From: Clostridia bacterium
GTDB lineage: Bacteria; Bacillota; Clostridia; DUPQ01
Direction: 5' to 3'
Assembly: GCA_030592355.1 (NCBI GenBank)
Contig: JAUVJE010000136.1
Span: 1 to 6,724, forward strand
DNA: 6,724 bases
Under the pieces are notes generated by a model that was not told the origin of the DNA, searched no databases, and was given only the letters and a program-made list of their open reading frames with translations. Made by a program: the position numbers and the translations under genes. Positions within the stretch are counted from its first letter, which is position 1. Every line of letters starts with the position of its first letter. This document shows, piece after piece, positions 1-6,219 of the stretch.

Positions 1-598
1 CGGGCCAAGCCTTGATATCCTTGCTAAATACCTGACACAGGCTACAGCTGAAAGCCACATTCCTTATGCGGCTACATTGGGTAGCTATATAACAGCTGCC
101 GAAGCTGCTGAAAGATATACGAATCTTGGCAACTTCTATGCTGAAAGAGGACACTTCTACATCGGCGTTGGACCATATATTCTCGATAGAGTCCTTGCAG
201 TGGAAGATACGCTTACACTCGTTACAAATCCGAACTTCATAGACTTTTCGGATAAGTGGTCTGAATTGTCAGAACCTAAAATGGCTGTTGTTGAAATCGA
301 TGGAAAAACAAGCATAAAGAGCGGAAAAACCGCATCCTTCGATGTTGATGTAACCTTTAAGGGAGCTGTATACAAAGCGGATGAAATCGATGTAGTCAAA
401 TACTTGCTTTATGACGCTACAGGAGAAGTATCCAAAGTTGGTATTGCTGAATTGGTTAAAGACGGTAAGTATAAAGTAGAACTCACTGAAGAAGACACCA
501 CGGCTCTTGGAACCGGTGCATGTAAACTTGAAGTTATTGTAGTTGCAATTCCTGTTAGTGTTCCGACCTTCGGTACATGGGAATTTGTTACAGAATAA
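1..598 (+). CDS. Extracellular solute-binding protein, family 5 (Opp/Dpp type), C-terminal part; 5' end outside window
   Basis: This is the receptor of the ABC importer encoded downstream; it would sit outside the membrane and hand substrate to the permeases. The reading frame is open from base 2 to the TAA at 596-598, about 198 residues, and continues beyond the left edge, so the signal peptide and most of the binding fold are missing. The visible part contains GHFYIGVGPYIL followed by a D/V-rich strand, NPNF and DKW, which matches the late segment of family-5 receptors of the archaeal/Thermotoga-like type. After this comes an extension of about 110 residues, rich in alternating hydrophobic residues and G-K-Y type turns (for example TASFDVDVTF, KYLLYDATGEV, GKYKVELTEED). 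It looks like an immunoglobulin-like beta domain, by inference. A TTG at 77 in the same frame is not a credible start because coding continues upstream without a ribosome site. The identity as family-5 receptor is supported by the downstream permease and ATPase genes; the substrate is unknown. Confidence 0.85.
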   Translation, partial: GPSLDILAKYLTQATAESHIPYAATLGSYITAAEAAERYTNLGNFYAERGHFYIGVGPYILDRVLAVEDTLTLVTNPNFIDFSDKWSELSEPKMAVVEIDGKTSIKSGKTASFDVDVTFKGAVYKADEIDVVKYLLYDATGEVSKVGIAELVKDGKYKVELTEEDTTALGTGACKLEVIVVAIPVSVPTFGTWEFVTE

Positions 599-635
599 GT
601 TATTGTTTTCAAAGACATAACATAAAAAAGAAAGT

Positions 636-668
636 GGGGGCAAGGTTACAGCCTTGTCCCCTTTTTTT
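636..668 (+). terminator. Stem-loop terminator/attenuator between receptor and permease genes
   Basis: A 10-bp stem, GGGGGCAAGG (636-645) with CCTTGTCCCC (652-661), contains one G-T wobble, has a six-base loop (TTACAG), and is followed directly by seven T (662-668). This is a textbook Rho-independent terminator. It lies inside an otherwise collinear transporter operon, 38 bases after the receptor stop and 24 bases before permease 1. I see no convincing promoter between it and the permease start. Partial termination would give more receptor mRNA than permease mRNA, a known pattern in binding-protein-dependent importers. The A-rich flank (624-634) would also give a U-rich tail on the opposite strand. 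Confidence 0.9.
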
Positions 669-691
669 CTTGATAGTGAGAGGTATGAAAA

Positions 692-1822
692 ATGGGTGAA
701 CAGGTACAAACACCTGCAGCAAAAATTAAAAAAAAGAAAAGGGATACAGCATTCACAAGGGTTATGAAATACACCGGAGTGAGGCTGATCGCCTTGTTTT
801 TAACTGTTGCTATTGGTGTTTACTTAACTATAATGATTGCCAACATGGGCGGATATGTAGATGAAATCATGAAGGGGTCAATAAGAGAAAATATAACCAT
901 GCAGTTAAGGATGGATGACGGTTACCAAGAAATGGCTCCAGAAGCAAAAGCTGCTTATCTTCTGGCAAAGATTGAAAACGAAGAAAAAAGACTTGGGCTT
1001 GATGAGCCTTTTATATTCAGGAGTTTTAGATTTCTATTGAATGCACTTAAGCTGGATCTCGGTCAGGCGACTTTCATGTCAAGTGACAAGGGTTCAAGGT
1101 CGGTACGTCTGATTATATTGGAACGGCTGCCGTCCACGTTGCTGCTGATGGGGACAGCGAACTTGGTTCTGTTTTTTGTAACTATTGTTGTAGCTTTGAT
1201 ACTCTCGAGAAAGTACGGTTCATTTTGGGATAGATTTTTTGTCGCAGCATCGCCATTGTCGGCAATGCCTTCGTGGTTCTACGGAATTTTCTTCATTTTA
1301 ATTTTCGCAGCGGTTTTGAAAATCTTTCCCTTCGGGGGTATGATTGGCTCGCCGCCTCCTGAAACAACCGGGCAATATATACTTGATGTCCTGTATCACC
1401 TGACTCTTCCGGCGGCTGCTTTGATAATAAGTGCTTTTCCGGCCAGGGTTTACAACTGGAGAACATTTTTCATGATTTACTCAAGCGAAGATTATGTAGA
1501 AATGGCCAAAGCAAAAGGACTCTCAGCCAAGAGAATAAGAAACAGATATATATTAAGGCCTACATTGCCTATGATTATCACCAGTTTTTCTCTGATGATA
1601 ATCGCAATGTGGACAGGGGCTATTATCACCGAGACAGTTTTTCGATGGCCTGGAATCGGACGTTTGATTTTCAGGGCTATCGGGATGAATGATACAGCAG
1701 TTATAGTCGGAACCACTATTATATACGCATATATGCTTGCAGCAACGGTGTTTTTCCTGGACTTCATTTATGCACTGGTAGATCCGAGGGTTAAAATCGG
1801 CGGCAGTAAACAGAAACAATAA
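692..1822 (+). CDS. ABC importer permease 1, DppB/OppB family
   Basis: Integral membrane subunit (376 residues) of the Opp/Dpp-type importer; it forms half of the transmembrane channel. The N-terminus is cytoplasmic and very basic (KIKKKKR at 11-17). TM1 spans about 31-51. An extracytoplasmic stretch of about 70-85 residues follows, ending in the family LDLGQ motif (121-125). A cluster of TM helices lies at about 146-171, 183-212, 235-250, 292-315 and 336-362. The EAA-type coupling loop that docks on the ATPase is at 267-290 (DYVEMAKAKGLSAKRIRNRY, then ILRP). The family signatures FPFGGM (212-217), ETVFRWPGIGRL (314-325) and the terminal ALVDPR (361-366) are present. It is somewhat longer than a typical DppB (about 310-340), mostly because of the first extracytoplasmic loop. 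The ATG at 692 has GAGAGG eight bases upstream; the ATG at 686 is out of frame and stops at once. The gene follows the attenuator and precedes permease 2 by 12 bases. Confidence 0.95.
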   Translation: MGEQVQTPAAKIKKKKRDTAFTRVMKYTGVRLIALFLTVAIGVYLTIMIANMGGYVDEIMKGSIRENITMQLRMDDGYQEMAPEAKAAYLLAKIENEEKRLGLDEPFIFRSFRFLLNALKLDLGQATFMSSDKGSRSVRLIILERLPSTLLLMGTANLVLFFVTIVVALILSRKYGSFWDRFFVAASPLSAMPSWFYGIFFILIFAAVLKIFPFGGMIGSPPPETTGQYILDVLYHLTLPAAALIISAFPARVYNWRTFFMIYSSEDYVEMAKAKGLSAKRIRNRYILRPTLPMIITSFSLMIIAMWTGAIITETVFRWPGIGRLIFRAIGMNDTAVIVGTTIIYAYMLAATVFFLDFIYALVDPRVKIGGSKQKQ

Positions 1823-1834
1823 CGGGAGTAAAAT

Positions 1835-3202
1835 ATGAGTGGCATAAAAAAAATATTTAAAGAATTAAAGAATTTTCCCACGGCGATAGTGGGGTTGGTT
1901 ATTATAACTATACTGATAATTGTTGCAATATTAACTGTAATTTTCATTCCGTATAGTGAAGCGAAAAGGCAATGGCGCGGTGATGAAGCTGCGGTATATC
2001 TCAATCCAATGAATGCGCGGCCGGCATGGACTAATATCTTAAGGAAAGACAAGTGGCCTGAATCATTTAATGTGGTTTTTTCGGAAAGCGATGATGTGAC
2101 TTACACTGTTCTTCCCAGGGAAGAAGATGATTCTGAGTTTAAAGTAGTAACTGAAATGTCGTATTCCTTTGAATATGACTATGGGGCATTTCCGCAGGAA
2201 ATCCTGTTGTATTTTGAGGCGGACTATATTAATTCAAAACCTTTTATTGAAATCAGGGTGCTGACGCCGGAAGGAAGGGACATAAGGATAATAAGAAAAG
2301 GAGTTGCACACACTGAGACTTACAGGTTCAATCAGGACTTAAAACTTGAGCAGAAACTTGGTGAAAAATCTGCCCTGATAGGATTGTTCTCAACCATAGA
2401 CCCAAAAGACAGCGATGTGCCTGAGGTTGCAAAGGGCACATACACCATTACTGTAACATCCCAGACATTTGAAGAAGGCAGCAACGTGGATCTTGAAATG
2501 GTATTGCACGGTCTGGTTTTTGGGGCTACAGGAACTGATCACAGGAGAAGGGATCTTACTGTTGCACTGCTTTGGGGAGTGCCCATAGCATTGCTCTTCG
2601 GCCTTGTGGCAGCCGTCGGCGTATCCGTTCTTTCCATGTTAATCGCCGCTGTCAGCGTGTGGTACGGAGGTTGGGTCGATACCCTGATACAGAGGATAAC
2701 GGAGGTTAATATGCTTTTGCCTTTCCTTTCTATCCTGGTTATGATTGGTACATTTTATTCAAAGAGCATATGGACCATGCTTGGAGCTGTAATCCTGCTG
2801 AGTATTTTTTCTGCGGCAATAAAAACATACAGGGCAACCTTCATGCAGCTTAGGAATGCGCCTTATATCGAAGCCGCCATAACATATGGTGCATCAGACT
2901 GGAGGATTATTACAAAGTATCTGATTCCAAGAATAATACCATTGTTGATTCCCGCACTGGTTCTGGCAATTCCGGGATTTGTATTCCTGGAGGCATCGTT
3001 GAATGTATTGGGTCTTGGCGACCCGGTGCTGCCTACCTGGGGAAAAGTAATCTCAGATGCTTATTACCAGTCGGCACTATACAATGGGCAGTATTATTGG
3101 ATTATACAACCTGCGATAATGCTGATAATAACCGGGCTTGCATTTGCGATGGTTGGGTTCGCGCTTGACAGGTTGTTCAATCCGCGATTAAGAGAACAAT
3201 AA
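1835..3202 (+). CDS. ABC importer permease 2, DppC/OppC family, with large extracytoplasmic insertion
   Basis: Second channel subunit, 455 residues against about 300 for an ordinary DppC. TM1 is at about 17-40. Residues 41-230 form a polar, beta-strand-rich segment (for example EILLYFEADY, PFIEIRVLTPEGRDIRII, GTYTITVTSQ) lying where the family normally has only a short loop. The conserved core resumes at GTDHRRRD (233-240), equivalent to the usual GTDxxGRD. TM helices follow at about 243-277, 293-309, 312-332, 363-388 and 423-446. The coupling loop is EAAITYGASDWRIITKYLIP (346-365), a very good match to the family. The C-terminus, DRLFNPRLREQ, resembles the usual DxLDPRLR. By topology the insertion is outside the membrane, facing the receptor. 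The ATG at 1835 has GGGAG six bases upstream, and the gene sits 12 bases after permease 1, so the two are probably co-translated. The family call is firm; the function of the insertion is unknown. Confidence 0.95.
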   Translation: MSGIKKIFKELKNFPTAIVGLVIITILIIVAILTVIFIPYSEAKRQWRGDEAAVYLNPMNARPAWTNILRKDKWPESFNVVFSESDDVTYTVLPREEDDSEFKVVTEMSYSFEYDYGAFPQEILLYFEADYINSKPFIEIRVLTPEGRDIRIIRKGVAHTETYRFNQDLKLEQKLGEKSALIGLFSTIDPKDSDVPEVAKGTYTITVTSQTFEEGSNVDLEMVLHGLVFGATGTDHRRRDLTVALLWGVPIALLFGLVAAVGVSVLSMLIAAVSVWYGGWVDTLIQRITEVNMLLPFLSILVMIGTFYSKSIWTMLGAVILLSIFSAAIKTYRATFMQLRNAPYIEAAITYGASDWRIITKYLIPRIIPLLIPALVLAIPGFVFLEASLNVLGLGDPVLPTWGKVISDAYYQSALYNGQYYWIIQPAIMLIITGLAFAMVGFALDRLFNPRLREQ

Positions 3203-3214
3203 GGGGTATAATTG

Positions 3215-4198
3215 ATGACTAAAAAGGAAGTATTACTAAAAATAGAAAATTTGAATTTACATTTTAAAATCCGGGTCGGTGATGTCCGGGCCGTTGATGG
3301 TGTCAATTTTGAATTATATAAAAACGAGGCAGTGGTCATACTGGGTGAATCCGGATGCGGAAAAACCTCTCTGGCAAAAGCAATTCTCAGATTGTTGCCC
3401 AATAATGTCAAGACATATGACGGCAAGGTAACACTAAAGGGTGTAGAAACCATGGAGATGGATGATGAGCTTTACCGCAATGAAATCAGGTGGAACAAAA
3501 TATCTATGGTTCCTCAGTCAGCCATGACATCCTTGAATCCGGTTTTGAAAGTAGGAAACCAGGTTGCCGAACCTTTAACTATTAAAGGAATGGATAAGAA
3601 AGAAGCTTTGGAAAAGGTCAGGGAAATGTTTAAGCATGTTGGTGTACCCGAGGATTTCATCAACAGATATGCATTTGAATTAAGCGGGGGTATGACCCAA
3701 CGTGTGGCAATAGCGATGGCGCTGATTACAGTACCGGATTTGATTATTCTCGATGAACCGACATCGGCGCTGGATGTATTGACCCAGGCAAATATTATGA
3801 ATCTTCTCAAGAGGATAAAAAAAGAAGAAGATGCCAGTTATATGCTTGTTACCCATGATATAGCCACTTCATCAGAACTGGCGGATCGTGTTATTGTAAT
3901 GTATGCCGGGCAGATTATTGAGGCGAGTGAAGCTGAATTGTTTTTTAAAAAGCCTCTGCATCCTTACTCAAAGAAATTGATGGCAAGTGTTCCCAAACTA
4001 AGAGGTACCGATGAACTGGAATTTATAGAAGGCAAACCCCCCAGTCTTATCGGAATAGATAAAGTTGCCGGGTGCAGATTTGCCCCGAGATGCGCATACA
4101 AAATGGAAAAATGCGAAGTGGAAGCTCCTCCTGTATATATTAAAGGAGATAATAAGGTTAAATGCTGGTTGTATGAAAATAAGGACGAGGTTGACTGA
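3215..4198 (+). CDS. ABC importer ATPase 1, DppD/OppD family
   Basis: Cytoplasmic nucleotide-binding subunit (327 residues from the ATG at 3215) that hydrolyses ATP to drive import. Motifs in order: Walker A GESGCGKT (44-51), Q-loop Q101 in MVPQSAMTSLNP, signature LSGGM (156-160), Walker B LIILDEP with D180 and E181, D-loop SALD, and H-loop H214 in LVTHD. The C-terminal oligopeptide-transporter domain begins around HPYSKKLM and carries four cysteines (287, 293, 300, 317; spacing C-x5-C-x6-C-x16-C) in GCRFAPRCAYKMEKC and KCWLY. In mycobacterial OppABCD an equivalent motif binds a [4Fe-4S] cluster; a cluster here is inference. I chose the ATG at 3215 because AAGGGG (3201-3206) is eight bases before it; an in-frame TTG at 3212 is less likely. 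The start is 12 bases after the permease 2 stop. All catalytic motifs are intact. Confidence 0.96.
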   Translation: MTKKEVLLKIENLNLHFKIRVGDVRAVDGVNFELYKNEAVVILGESGCGKTSLAKAILRLLPNNVKTYDGKVTLKGVETMEMDDELYRNEIRWNKISMVPQSAMTSLNPVLKVGNQVAEPLTIKGMDKKEALEKVREMFKHVGVPEDFINRYAFELSGGMTQRVAIAMALITVPDLIILDEPTSALDVLTQANIMNLLKRIKKEEDASYMLVTHDIATSSELADRVIVMYAGQIIEASEAELFFKKPLHPYSKKLMASVPKLRGTDELEFIEGKPPSLIGIDKVAGCRFAPRCAYKMEKCEVEAPPVYIKGDNKVKCWLYENKDEVD

Positions 4199-4200
4199 TT

Positions 4201-5238
4201 ATGGCGAAGAAAAGCAGAAAAGAAGAAATAATTACATTTAATTATCCTGACGATGTGGTATTGGCTGTAAATGATTTGAAGATATATTTTGAATTAAAGA
4301 AATTCGGATTTGGCAATGCTGGTTATGTAAAAGCTGTAGACGGTGTATCTTTTGACCTGCACAAGCAGGAGGCTATAGCGATAGTAGGAGAATCCGGCTG
4401 CGGCAAAACCACACTGATGAAATCCATCCTTGGACTGTATGAACCCAGAGAAGGGAAAATCATTTACAAGAATGAGGATATTAATAAGCATGATAGGGTA
4501 ACAAAAAGATGGTATCATTCCCAGGTAGGATACGTTCAGCAGGACCCTTTTGGAGCAATAGCGCCGTTCCTGAGTGTTAGAAGAATACTTGAAGAACCGC
4601 TGATATGCAATGGAATAAAAGAACCGGGTGAATTGGATACCAGAATAAGGAAAGTAATGGAAGAAGTCAGCCTGACGCCGGTGGATGATTTCATAAATAA
4701 ATATCCACATATGCTCAGCGGAGGGCAGCAGCAGCGTATCGTAATTGCAAGGGCAATGATTCTTCAGCAGAAAATGATGGTTGCAGATGAACCGGTTTCA
4801 ATGCTGGATGCATCTGTCAGGGTAGAAGTACTTAAGCTGCTTGAGGGTTTGATGCTGAACCATGGATTATCCGTAATATATATCACCCATGACCTTTCAA
4901 CTGTCAGATATTTCTCTGAACGTATATTCGTCATGTATGCAGGGCGGCTTGTGGAAAAGGCAAAAGTCAACGATCTAATATTCAACCACAAGCACCCATA
5001 TACAGAAGCATTGCTAGCGGCCACAAGCGAACCTGATGCAGCAAATGCAAAAATTTACAAAGAGATTCCCGAAGGTGAACCGCCAAGTCTGTTGCATCCT
5101 CCTCCGGGCTGCAGGTATCATCCAAGATGTCCTAAGATGATAGATGGCCTTTGCAATGTTGACAATCCTCCCGAATTTGAAGTAGGTCCGGATCATTTAG
5201 TGTCGTGCTGGTTATATAAAGATGATATCAAAGACTAA
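4201..5238 (+). CDS. ABC importer ATPase 2, DppF/OppF family
   Basis: Second nucleotide-binding subunit (345 residues), expected to pair with ATPase 1 as a heterodimer under the two permeases. Motifs: Walker A GESGCGKT (63-70), Q-loop Q114 in YVQQDPFGAI, signature LSGGQ (172-176) followed by QQRIVIARA, Walker B MMVADEP with D196 and E197, D-loop SMLD, and H-loop H230 in YITHD. The C-terminal domain has HPYTEALLAA and then four cysteines (304, 310, 318, 336; C-x5-C-x7-C-x17-C) in GCRYHPRCPKMIDGLC and SCWLY. The signature plus the longer N-terminal lead (an extra strand before AVDGVSFDL) is typical of the F-type rather than the D-type subunit. The gene starts two bases after the ATPase 1 stop, with GAGG at 4187-4190 as ribosome site, so translational coupling is likely. 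Its 3' end overlaps the next small gene by 17 bases. All catalytic motifs are intact. Confidence 0.96.
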   Translation: MAKKSRKEEIITFNYPDDVVLAVNDLKIYFELKKFGFGNAGYVKAVDGVSFDLHKQEAIAIVGESGCGKTTLMKSILGLYEPREGKIIYKNEDINKHDRVTKRWYHSQVGYVQQDPFGAIAPFLSVRRILEEPLICNGIKEPGELDTRIRKVMEEVSLTPVDDFINKYPHMLSGGQQQRIVIARAMILQQKMMVADEPVSMLDASVRVEVLKLLEGLMLNHGLSVIYITHDLSTVRYFSERIFVMYAGRLVEKAKVNDLIFNHKHPYTEALLAATSEPDAANAKIYKEIPEGEPPSLLHPPPGCRYHPRCPKMIDGLCNVDNPPEFEVGPDHLVSCWLYKDDIKD

Positions 5239-5428
5239 GATATTTATTATAGTCGGCGTCAGCCTGATGGTAATCGGGGTAATATTCCCGTTGCTTATGA
5301 TGGTGCAAATAGTGGAAGCTACATTCTTTCTGACTTTTGTGTCCTACCTTTCTTCAGTCATCGGACTCTTTTTAAGCTCTCTGGCAGTTATGAGCTGGGT
5401 GAAGATGAAGAGAGACAGTAAAAAATAG
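5222..5428 (+). CDS. Small two-helix membrane protein of unknown function, last gene of transporter operon
   Basis: A 68-residue protein I do not recognise. It has two clear hydrophobic helices (about 7-29 and 34-60) joined by a short turn containing Q-I-V-E. Basic residues lie at both ends (K4, K6 and the tail KMKRDSKK), so the positive-inside rule puts both termini in the cytoplasm. The ATG at 5222 lies inside the end of the ATPase 2 gene in another frame, overlapping by 17 bases. There is no good Shine-Dalgarno sequence in front of it, so expression would depend on translational coupling to ATPase 2. An internal ATG at codon 16 would destroy the first helix and is unlikely. The intrinsic terminator begins 23 bases after the stop, so the gene belongs to the transporter transcript. 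It might be a small accessory subunit or an unrelated hitchhiker; the sequence alone cannot tell. Confidence 0.72.
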   Translation: MISKTKIFIIVGVSLMVIGVIFPLLMMVQIVEATFFLTFVSYLSSVIGLFLSSLAVMSWVKMKRDSKK

Positions 5429-5450
5429 AACAATAAATGCATAAATAGAT

Positions 5451-5482
5451 GCCTGTTGGTTAGCGCAATCAGGCGTTTTTTT
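5451..5482 (+). terminator. Intrinsic terminator of the transporter operon
   Basis: GCCTG (5451-5455) pairs with CAGGC (5470-5474), extended by TTG with CAA across one bulged T. The apical loop is GTTAGCG. The stem is followed by G and seven T (5476-5482). It lies 23 bases after the small membrane protein stop and is oriented for the + strand operon. On the opposite strand the stem is not followed by a U tract, so it does not obviously end folT transcription. Confidence 0.87.
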
Positions 5483-5497
5483 AAACAATTTTATCAG

Positions 5498-5565
5498 AAT
5501 CAGCCAGCTAACCCAGGGTCAGCTGGTCGAAAATCAGCTACCTGACCCAGGGCCAGCGAGTCGAA
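5498..5565 (+). repeat. Two diverged 34-bp direct repeats, each with a central dyad
   Basis: Copy A is 5498-5531 and copy B is 5532-5565; they are directly adjacent and match at 28 of 34 positions by eye. Each centres on the core ACCCAGGG. Copy A is nearly symmetric: CCAGCT (5504-5509) and AGCTGG (5520-5525) flank ACCC-A-GGGT with one mismatched pair. Copy B has CTG-ACCC-A-GGGC-CAG, also with one mismatch. Both look like decayed versions of AGCTGACCCAGGGTCAGCT. They fill the gap between the convergent transporter and folT genes. They might be a short palindromic repeat family, protein-binding sites, or weak transcription stops; no U tract follows in either direction. The rest of this 188-bp gap (5429-5616) contains only the operon terminator. 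Confidence 0.75.
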
Positions 5566-5616
5566 AGTCAAAAATACTTCATAGGTAAAACGATTTTCCA
5601 TTTCTCTTTAGGGATA

Positions 5617-6168
5617 TCAGACGGCTGACTTTTGCCTATTAGGTTCTTTGGCCATCCCCGGGATCAGTCCGGTTCTTTTATTAAGTTGAACAATTAACGG
5701 CCGTGCGCCAAAATAAATAAGAACCGTTTCAATGGGCAGCATAACCGCTAGCTTTATAAGCCGCGTCGGTATAAGAGCCTCAATAGGCATCCTGAATAGA
5801 ATCATAAGCCATATGCTTACCAAAACCATATCAACGATTAAAAGCTTGGTCATAATTCCTATAATTGTTCTAAAAAAGGTAATATCTTTTTGGTAAAAGA
5901 AAAATGCGTATATAAGACCCGTTATAAAAGCACTTACAGTGAAACCGGGGAAAAATGTTCCGGCGGGGAATAGAAGGGCTCCAATAATATCAGCAATTAC
6001 AGCTGTTACACCGGCGCCTATTGGTCCGAATAGTATTGCCGCAACAACAATTGGAAAAAATTCAAAACTAATTCTGAGAATGGTCGTCTGGATAGACACA
6101 AATCGTGCCAGTATAATGGTTAATGCTGTCAGAAAAGACAGCATAACCAGTTTTCTTGTGTTTGTCAT
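5617..6168 (-). CDS. folT: Folate-family ECF transporter S component (FolT-like)
   Basis: A membrane-embedded substrate-binding subunit (183 residues, usual size) of an energy-coupling-factor vitamin importer. It would capture folate and share an ECF T/A/A' module encoded elsewhere, since no such genes lie in the window (group II arrangement). About six hydrophobic helices are visible (roughly 6-28, 34-50, 52-68, 74-92, 101-125, 132-158). Family-typical stretches are LRISFEFFPI (31-40), LFGPIGAGVTAVIADIIGALL (in 46-66) and FPAGTFFPGFT (67-77). The C-terminal tail (about 160-183) is polar and basic. The start ATG (6168-6166) has AAAGGAGC (6183-6176) eight bases upstream. Folate specificity is supported both by these motifs and by the THF riboswitch directly upstream. 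A different pterin or vitamin S component is possible but less likely. The gene converges on the transporter operon; I see no clear terminator downstream. Confidence 0.93.
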   Translation of the reverse strand: MTNTRKLVMLSFLTALTIILARFVSIQTTILRISFEFFPIVVAAILFGPIGAGVTAVIADIIGALLFPAGTFFPGFTVSAFITGLIYAFFFYQKDITFFRTIIGIMTKLLIVDMVLVSIWLMILFRMPIEALIPTRLIKLAVMLPIETVLIYFGARPLIVQLNKRTGLIPGMAKEPNRQKSAV

Positions 6169-6175
6169 AAAAAAA

Positions 6176-6207
6176 GCTCCTTTTTATGTCAAACCACGTA
6201 AAGAAGC
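6176..6207 (-). promoter_or_regulatory. Predicted Shine-Dalgarno-sequestering hairpin (riboswitch expression platform)
   Basis: Read on the minus strand, GCTTCTTT (6207-6200) can pair over all eight bases (one G-U) with AAAGGAGC (6183-6176), the folT ribosome site, leaving a 16-base loop. This would block translation initiation. The left arm overlaps CTTTACGT (6203-6196), which can instead pair with GCGTAAAG (6306-6299) inside the aptamer. A short second hairpin around the ribosome site (AAAAAG/CTTTTT) is weaker. No terminator-type stem with a long downstream U run is present before the start codon, so control of translation is the better fit. The pairings are visible in the sequence; their use in the cell is inference. 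Confidence 0.6.
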
Positions 6208-6219
6208 AAATCTCTATGT

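Noticed and set aside
77..598. Complete 173-residue protein starting at TTG 77
   Set aside because: The same frame is open upstream to the window edge with receptor-like sequence and no ribosome site precedes 77; it is the tail of a longer gene.
269..709. 146-residue minus-strand frame opposite the receptor gene
   Set aside because: It is antisense to a clear receptor coding region and to the terminator, is cysteine- and asparagine-rich without domain signs, and reads as a shadow frame.
3212..3214. TTG as start of ATPase 1
   Set aside because: The next codon is ATG at 3215, which has an ideal distance of eight bases to AAGGGG.
4294..4710. 138-residue minus-strand frame opposite ATPase 2
   Set aside because: It covers the Walker A region of an intact ATPase on the opposite strand and has no recognisable features of its own.
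5451..5482. Bidirectional terminator also ending folT
   Set aside because: On the minus strand the hairpin is followed by ATCTATTTATGC rather than a U tract, and it is more than 130 bases past the folT stop.
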